NCBI RefSeq assembly: GCF_007558825.1
Contig: NZ_VLTK01000001.1
Coordinates: 1-64,000 of the forward strand
DNA: 64,000 bases
Source of the DNA: Brevibacterium aurantiacum
GTDB lineage: Bacteria; Actinomycetota; Actinomycetes; Actinomycetales; Brevibacteriaceae
Reading direction: 5' to 3'
Shown piece after piece: positions 59,613 through 64,000 of this stretch. The notes below the pieces were generated by a model. That model searched no databases and was not told the origin of the DNA. It was given only the letters and a program-made list of their open reading frames with translations. Every line of letters starts with the position of its first letter. Position 1 is the first letter of the stretch. A program made the translations under genes and the position numbers.

Positions 59613-60158
59613 ATGGACTCCTCTACCGAAACCCATTCCAGCGGCGTCATTGACACAGCATTCGTACTGCGGTTCGAACCTCAGTACATCGTCACGGATG
59701 CCGAGGCCGAGATCTTCGATTCCATTGGACCCAAGGTCGTCAAGCGCGAGTCGTACAAGCGCAAGCATTTCCTCAAGGTCGCCGAGTGGAAGGCCGTCGC
59801 CGCTCAGGCGACATTTGAGGGCCTCGACTCCGATGACATCGAGTATGTGACCGCAGTGGCCCTCGACGAGGACACACCCAACCACCTTCGGCTGCCGTTC
59901 CTCAAGGTTCTGCCCGGTGTCGGCGGACCGCTCGCGAGCACTCTGCTCACCGCGTATGACCCGAAGAAATTCACCATCATGGACTCGCGCGCCACGGGTG
60001 TCCTCCACGAATACGGTCTGCTCGAATCGCCCAACCCGAATCACACTGACTACCAGACCTATCGGAAACTGGTGAAGTCACTGGCCAAGGGCGCCAACTG
60101 CGCACCGCTCGATCTGTATCGGGCACTCATCGCTTACTCGCGACAGCCCAACGACTGA
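59613..60158 (+). CDS. HhH-GPD glycosylase-like protein of unknown function
   Basis: A 181-residue soluble protein. The segment 'LKVLPGVGGPLASTLLTAYDPKKFTIMDSRATGVLHEYG' (about residues 95-135) looks like the helix-hairpin-helix and Asp region of DNA base-excision glycosylases. The catalytic Lys and the iron-sulfur cluster are not identifiable, so activity is uncertain. ATG 59613 starts it after a weak ribosome site. Convergent with the small membrane gene. Confidence 0.6.
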   Translation: MDSSTETHSSGVIDTAFVLRFEPQYIVTDAEAEIFDSIGPKVVKRESYKRKHFLKVAEWKAVAAQATFEGLDSDDIEYVTAVALDEDTPNHLRLPFLKVLPGVGGPLASTLLTAYDPKKFTIMDSRATGVLHEYGLLESPNPNHTDYQTYRKLVKSLAKGANCAPLDLYRALIAYSRQPND

Positions 60159-60245
60159 GTCGAAGCAACGACTGAGCCCAAGCACAGACTGGCACAAGGT
60201 GGGCTGCAGTGCGCTTGCCCATCTGATCATGTGAACATCCGACGT

Positions 60246-60285
60246 CAGCGTGACCGAAGTCAGCACCCTGATGTCAGTCACGCTG
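60246..60285. repeat. Stem-loop with GTCAGCG repeats between convergent genes
   Basis: CAGCGTGAC (60246-60254) pairs with GTCACGCTG (60277-60285); inside are TCAG/CTGA pairs. GTCAG(C/T) recurs about every 15 bp from 60243 to 60325. It is placed where a terminator is expected. The same heptamer repeats occur after the FMN reductase gene. Confidence 0.45.
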
Positions 60286-60319
60286 TTGTCAGCGCCCCCG
60301 ACAATCGGAGGCACCATCG

Positions 60320-60544
60320 TCAGCGCGCCTGACCCCAATCGGCCATGTGCCACATGCGCGATACCGCGCGGTAGATCAGGTATGCCACCAACAGCGGCCA
60401 GACAGGGACGAAGAACCCCATCCGCGCCGCATCTCTGCGATCGCGCCACGATCGTCCATAATCGGCTTTAGACAACAGCAAGATGATGATGAACACGGCC
60501 ACTCCCGCATAGGCGATCATGGCGATGGCGACGGCTTGGATCAT
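60320..60544 (-). CDS. Small two-helix membrane protein
   Basis: A 74-residue protein with two hydrophobic segments (residues about 1-24 and 43-60) joined by a basic loop ('KADYGRSWRDRRDAARMG'), so the ends are probably outside and the loop inside. GGAG lies 6 nt before ATG 60544. Unknown function; it is likely a true gene because of the ribosome site and the conserved-looking topology. Confidence 0.55.
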   Translation of the reverse strand: MIQAVAIAMIAYAGVAVFIIILLLSKADYGRSWRDRRDAARMGFFVPVWPLLVAYLIYRAVSRMWHMADWGQAR

Positions 60545-60983
60545 GAGTTCTCCCGTATGCTGCGCCGTGCCAGGCTCCCGCTCGCCCTCACCAGTCGTCC
60601 TCTTCCATCAGTGCACGCAACTCCATAGCCATCTCCCAAGACGCTCTTCTGACAACCGGTTCGCCCGGTGCTCGAGGATGGCCGGGCTGCACACCGACAT
60701 CCTCAGCGAAGGTGGTCCGTCTCCACCCTCGGTCAGCCCCTGCTGAAAGACCGCATCCCGGTCATACGGGTGCGATTCAAACTCGGGTTGGCACGTAACC
60801 TTGTGCCGAGTTTCGAAGGTTCGTCAGATCACAATCGATCTTTACTGTACCCGGAAGTTACGCGATTGTAATCCCCCAATAACGACTTGTCTCAAAGTCG
60901 CCCTAGGGGTGGTTTCCTGGCAGGGTCGCCTGCTAAGATTGAAGTTTTTATTATCGGAGCGCCCGACACCTGCGACAGCCCAC
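60545..60983. other. Intergenic region, possible insertion-sequence end
   Basis: No gene found. The A/T-richer part near 60840-60960 includes TGTACCCGGAAGTTACGCG and a region like the terminal part of a transposon, followed by TTGAAGTTTTTATTATCGG close to the transposase-like stop. I could not find a matching inverted repeat on the other side of the transposase-like gene. The first 300 bp presumably hold the promoter of the small membrane gene. Confidence 0.35.
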
Positions 60984-62153
60984 TCACCCCGCCAGCTCGG
61001 TGATCTCACTGAGTTCGTTCTGCCACCGCCTGATATCTGCAGCGAGCTTCGCAGGGTTGAGACTATTGCGGTAGGTGATCAGCTCGGCCTCCTGAACAGG
61101 CGACATGATGCCCGCTGCGCTCAAACGGTGCAGCGGCGTCGCAGGATCGTCGTAGATCCGTTTGCGGTGACCGTTCGAGTCCTTCACCCAGACGACTGGC
61201 TTCCGGATCGGTGTAAAGAAATTCAGCCGATCGTTGACCGCCCTCCACAGATGGTTGAGCGCCCATCTGGCCTCCTCGGTGTCATAGCGATTGACGAACC
61301 CGTACTCGTGGACCAGGTGCTGATGCTTCGAAGCCTCCGGCAGCCGATCTCGCCGATGATCCTTCTGCACTGGGCTGTAGTGGATATCCAGTGCCTGCGC
61401 CCACGAGGCGACCGCTTCGTGGACCCTCTCACATGCGTTGCTCAATTCGACGGCGTTGACCCAGAAGGGAATGCCCGTGATCTCGTCGAGCGACCACTGC
61501 AGAGTATCGGCGACGAGGTCTGGAGCGTTGTCTGCAAGGCTGCGAGTGAACACCCACCCGGTGTGCAGGCACGTAGCGTTGAGGGTGAATACGGAGCCCT
61601 CACTGAGGGCTGAACCCGTGTGGGCAACGGTATCGGCCATGAAGAAGCCAGGCTCATTCTCATTCTCCCCGCCGGCGAAGTCGAGGAATTCGGCACTAGG
61701 AGCGTGAGAGCGCCTCGTTGACACATTGCGAGTCGCAAAGTCACAGGTTCGGGCACACTGCAGGTAACGGTCGATCGAGGCCGGGCTGACGGACAGCAGC
61801 TCCTCCCGCACTCCCCGGCTGTATCCATCCTCACCGTCTGTCAGGGAACCGTGACGCTCCAAAGCATCGAGGAGCACAGGCATGGCGGCGGCCAGATACT
61901 TTCCACTCTGCCGACCGGACCAATCCCAGACTTGCTCCAATGCAGCCCTGGCCTCGTCGGAATATTTGCCCTCCCTGCGACGCGGCTGATCAGCTTCGCC
62001 CAGCAGCGGCTTCCGCCCTCGTGCCACCTGGCCCAAAAGCCTGCGGACATGGTCCCGAGACCACCCAGTCATGACGACGATCTCATCGAGAATCCAGCCT
62101 TTGTCCTGCTTCCGAGCTGATCTGTAGCGATCCAGATAATCGTTGATAATCAT
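60984..62153 (-). CDS. ISNCY/IS1202-type transposase-like protein, probably inactive
   Basis: A 389-residue protein: N-terminal helix-turn-helix ('WILDEIVVMTGWSRDHVRRLLG'), a middle 'SPASIDRYLQ' DNA-binding segment and a retroviral-integrase-like core. The first catalytic Asp is intact ('FMADTVAHTGSAL'), but the usual DNGSE at the second site reads 'WVNAVELSN' (Asp to Asn) and the third Glu region is rearranged ('KDHRRDRLPEASKH'). No clear flanking inverted repeats. ATG 62153 has AGGAGA upstream; ATG 62201 also is possible. It may be a domesticated DNA-binding protein. Confidence 0.75.
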   Translation of the reverse strand: MIINDYLDRYRSARKQDKGWILDEIVVMTGWSRDHVRRLLGQVARGRKPLLGEADQPRRREGKYSDEARAALEQVWDWSGRQSGKYLAAAMPVLLDALERHGSLTDGEDGYSRGVREELLSVSPASIDRYLQCARTCDFATRNVSTRRSHAPSAEFLDFAGGENENEPGFFMADTVAHTGSALSEGSVFTLNATCLHTGWVFTRSLADNAPDLVADTLQWSLDEITGIPFWVNAVELSNACERVHEAVASWAQALDIHYSPVQKDHRRDRLPEASKHQHLVHEYGFVNRYDTEEARWALNHLWRAVNDRLNFFTPIRKPVVWVKDSNGHRKRIYDDPATPLHRLSAAGIMSPVQEAELITYRNSLNPAKLAADIRRWQNELSEITELAG

Positions 62154-62328
62154 CCCGCGCTGTCTCCTCGAACCAGAATGAGGAGCTAATTGCGTATGCA
62201 TGAATCCCTCTGTTCCTCCATTTTCGTCACGGCTTCGATGCCGCATGCAGCTCATTACGAATTCAGAACTCTGATGCTATTGTTTGATTAGGCAGGAGGT
62301 CTTCCTAAATCGAGGGAGACAACAGGAA

Positions 62329-63369
62329 ATGTCACAAACTGCAGCTCGGCTACTCGGATTACTGTCATTGCTGATGGTTCCTCGCACTTGGTCCGGCACG
62401 GAGTTGGCGGAGCGCCTCAACGTCAGCTCACGCACGGTACGCAACGACATCGGCACATTGCGCGACCTCGGCTACCCTGTCGAGGGAACCCGCGGCGGGG
62501 AGGGCGGTTACCGTCTGGGGTCCGGCGGATCGGCTGTGCCGCCGCTGTTGCTCAACCCTGACGAAGCCGTCGCCGTTGCTGTGGGACTCCACTCCGGCCT
62601 GAGCTGCATCATCGGCGGAATGGAAGAGACTTCGGCACAGGCCCTGGCGAAGCTCGAGCAGATACTGCCTGCCAGCGTGCGCAACCGCGTGAAGAACCTA
62701 GCCCATTTCACAGTCCCGCTGGCCGGCAACCACCCGATGCCGATCGTCGACCCGAATCTGCTGACCCTGATCATCGAGTACTGCCACAGCCACGAGAGGT
62801 TCAGATTCACCTACACCTCCGAGACTGACGCCTCTTCGGATCCAGGCGGCACACCGTCGAACAGGGAGCGCAGCGGGGAGTTCGAGGTGGAGCCCTACCG
62901 GCTGGTGAACCATCAGCATCGCTGGTTTCTCCTGACCTTCGACCCTGTGGAAGAGGCTTGGACGATTTTCCGGGTCGAACACATCGTGCCCAAACTGCCT
63001 GGGGGTCGACGCTTCGAGCCCCGGGCTCTCCCGGCCGAAGACATCGGCGCCTACGTTGAGCGCAACGTCTCGGCTAGCAGGTGGAGACACTCTGCAACAG
63101 TCACCGTAGACGCTGCGGCATCCGAGGTCATGACCATGCTGATGCCGGCCGAAGGCACTGTGAAGGCCCTCGACGAACAACGCTCGACGGTGATGATCGG
63201 GGCGGAGACTGTCAGCACCATGGCGCTGACTCTGGCCAGGCTGGACGTCGAGTTCGTCGTCGAGGACTCACCGGAGCTCAATGTGGAGCTCCGCGCACTC
63301 TCGGATCGACTGCTGCGTGCGACGACGCAGGCAGGACCAGCTGCTGGGCACCGTCCCACCTCGACATAA
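62329..63369 (+). CDS. WYL-domain transcriptional regulator
   Basis: A 346-residue protein with an N-terminal HTH_11 ('RTWSGTELAERLNVSSRTVRNDIGTLRDLGYPVEGTRGGEGGYRLG', residues 19-65) and a C-terminal WYL domain ('EVEPYRLVNHQHRWFLLTFDPVEEAWTIFRVEHI'). In actinobacteria such proteins sense nucleic acids or ligands and control repair, defence or metabolism. ATG 62329 follows GGGAGA/CAGGAA. It is divergent from the transposase-like gene with 175 bp between. Confidence 0.9.
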   Translation: MSQTAARLLGLLSLLMVPRTWSGTELAERLNVSSRTVRNDIGTLRDLGYPVEGTRGGEGGYRLGSGGSAVPPLLLNPDEAVAVAVGLHSGLSCIIGGMEETSAQALAKLEQILPASVRNRVKNLAHFTVPLAGNHPMPIVDPNLLTLIIEYCHSHERFRFTYTSETDASSDPGGTPSNRERSGEFEVEPYRLVNHQHRWFLLTFDPVEEAWTIFRVEHIVPKLPGGRRFEPRALPAEDIGAYVERNVSASRWRHSATVTVDAAASEVMTMLMPAEGTVKALDEQRSTVMIGAETVSTMALTLARLDVEFVVEDSPELNVELRALSDRLLRATTQAGPAAGHRPTST

Positions 63370-63684
63370 CCCGCCGCTCGCGGCTGTGTCCAACACCGAA
63401 CGATCCTCACCCGACATGTCCGTGAAATCCATATTGTCACGCGGCTTTTCGCGGGCATGACTCGTGAGTCTTGTCCTTTCCTTGTCTCCTGCAATCGTCG
63501 AACTGTAGCTTTCTTAGCAATCGCCGAAGCAGCACCGCGACTATTCCGAGAAATCATTGTGGTCAAATTCCACCACGGTTCTCTTTTCCCGAGGCAATGA
63601 TCCATTTCAATGCCTGCGGACGAATTCAATCAGAATCCAATCACATCTGAACAATCGCATTCGACATTCGTTTGGAGAATACAC
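63370..63684. other. A/T-richer intergenic region
   Basis: No gene. A short GCCGC/GCGGC hairpin right after the WYL gene (63373-63384) may end its transcript. The rest is clearly poorer in G+C than surrounding DNA and should contain the promoter of the secreted protein gene. A GTGG/CCAC pair near 63560 is the only other structure. Confidence 0.4.
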
Positions 63685-64000
63685 ATGCGCCCACCGAAAT
63701 GGCGGACCCCCTTGGCCATCACGGCCACCGGCTGCATTCTTGGAACTGCCCTGCAACCTTGCCCTGCTGCGGCCGACGAATACGCAGACGGAGAGCCGAC
63801 GATCGTCGACGTCAGTCCACGGGCCCTGGCCACCACCGACTTCATCACCGACAACGAAGCGGTGACCATCACGGCCACCGGCTTCCTTCCGGGTGAGGAG
63901 GTGCGGCTCGACATCGCATCCACGCCAAGAGGCATCGAAGCCATCCACGACAGAAGACGAGCTCGAGCCGATGGAACGGTGATGTTTCCAATCGGCGGCC
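63685..64000 (+). CDS. Secreted protein, truncated by the window end
   Basis: At least 105 residues are encoded, with no stop before the end. The N-terminus (MRPPKWRTPLAITATGCILG...) is a signal peptide, possibly cleaved near 'CPAAA' at residue 29. The following part ('TIVDVSPRALATTDFITDNEAVTITATGFLPGEEVRL') resembles an Ig-like or surface-protein domain. GGAG lies 7 nt before ATG 63685. Function unknown. Confidence 0.65.
   Translation, partial: MRPPKWRTPLAITATGCILGTALQPCPAAADEYADGEPTIVDVSPRALATTDFITDNEAVTITATGFLPGEEVRLDIASTPRGIEAIHDRRRARADGTVMFPIGG

Noticed and set aside
59613-60158. Firm call of a DNA glycosylase
   Set aside because: Only the helix-hairpin-helix-like part is visible; the catalytic Lys and any iron-sulfur cysteines are missing, so the protein is left as glycosylase-like.
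60840-62330. A complete insertion sequence around the IS1202-type gene
   Set aside because: A TGTACCCGGAAGTTACGCG-like end is seen on one side only; its complement is absent from the other side, so no complete element is called.
1-64000. CRISPR arrays, tRNA and rRNA genes
   Set aside because: No regular spaced repeats, cloverleaf-like sequences or rRNA cores were noticed in either strand.

Overview
The window is chromosomal DNA from a high-G+C Gram-positive actinobacterium, most probably a Brevibacterium or close relative. The best evidence is the carotenoid region at about 1.4-14 kb. It pairs a heterodimeric lycopene cyclase (crtYc/crtYd) with the aromatising desaturase crtU, a cytochrome P450, idi and crtE/B/I, plus photolyase and TspO neighbours; this is the aryl-carotenoid (isorenieratene) arrangement known from Brevibacterium linens. 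Mycobacterial-style Ku, BlaI/M56 and WYL proteins, dense ATGA start/stop overlaps and GTG/TTG starts also fit. No rRNA, tRNA, CRISPR array or complete active insertion sequence was recognised.

Layout. 0-1.4 kb: Ku and a YflT-like stress protein. 1.4-14 kb: pigment region, with a MarR regulator facing idi-crtE-P450-crtYc-crtYd-crtU, then tspO-phr-SDR, and on the other strand an SDR/DUF2867 gene followed by crtB-crtI. Related palindromic sites lie before idi, crtB and the SDR/DUF2867 gene. 14-23 kb: small membrane genes, an MFS carrier, and a divergent redox locus: CxxC membrane protein-blaI-M56 protease on the minus strand facing dsbA1-lipoprotein(frameshifted)-dsbA2-ccdA-lipoprotein on the plus strand, around a 36-bp composite palindrome. 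23-26.7 kb: persulfide dioxygenase/rhodanese protein, fdhD and a MoaB/Mog protein. 26.7-33.2 kb: flavin enzymes, MarR, DoxX, and a GlxA-like regulator facing an isochorismatase-like hydrolase.

33.2-37.1 kb: an arsenic operon (ACR3 pump, ArsC, flavoprotein with a Cys-rich tail, second ArsC-like protein) facing arsR. 37.2-40.8 kb: benzoylformate decarboxylase, an IS5-type transposase remnant, and a DHA2 drug exporter behind a leader that looks like an attenuator. 40.8-44.2 kb: MepB, ChaA-type antiporter, HxlR regulator and two PaaI-type thioesterases. 44.3-46.7 kb: two paralogous secreted HNH-family lipoproteins, one with intact catalytic residues and one with the key His and Asn replaced. 46.9-60.5 kb: a run of redox enzymes, transporters and local regulators (AraC, GntR, ArsR, MFS, TSUP, aldo/keto reductase, AHSA1, BrkB). 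61-64 kb: an IS1202-type transposase-like protein that seems to have lost a catalytic Asp, a WYL regulator, and the start of a secreted protein cut by the window end.

A recurring theme is local autoregulation: almost every operon sits next to its own regulator with a visible palindrome between them, and in several cases the start codon lies inside the palindrome, which points to leaderless transcripts. The most promising candidates for something undescribed are the BlaI/M56-linked thiol-redox locus, the catalytic/pseudocatalytic HNH lipoprotein pair, and the domesticated-looking integrase beside the WYL regulator.
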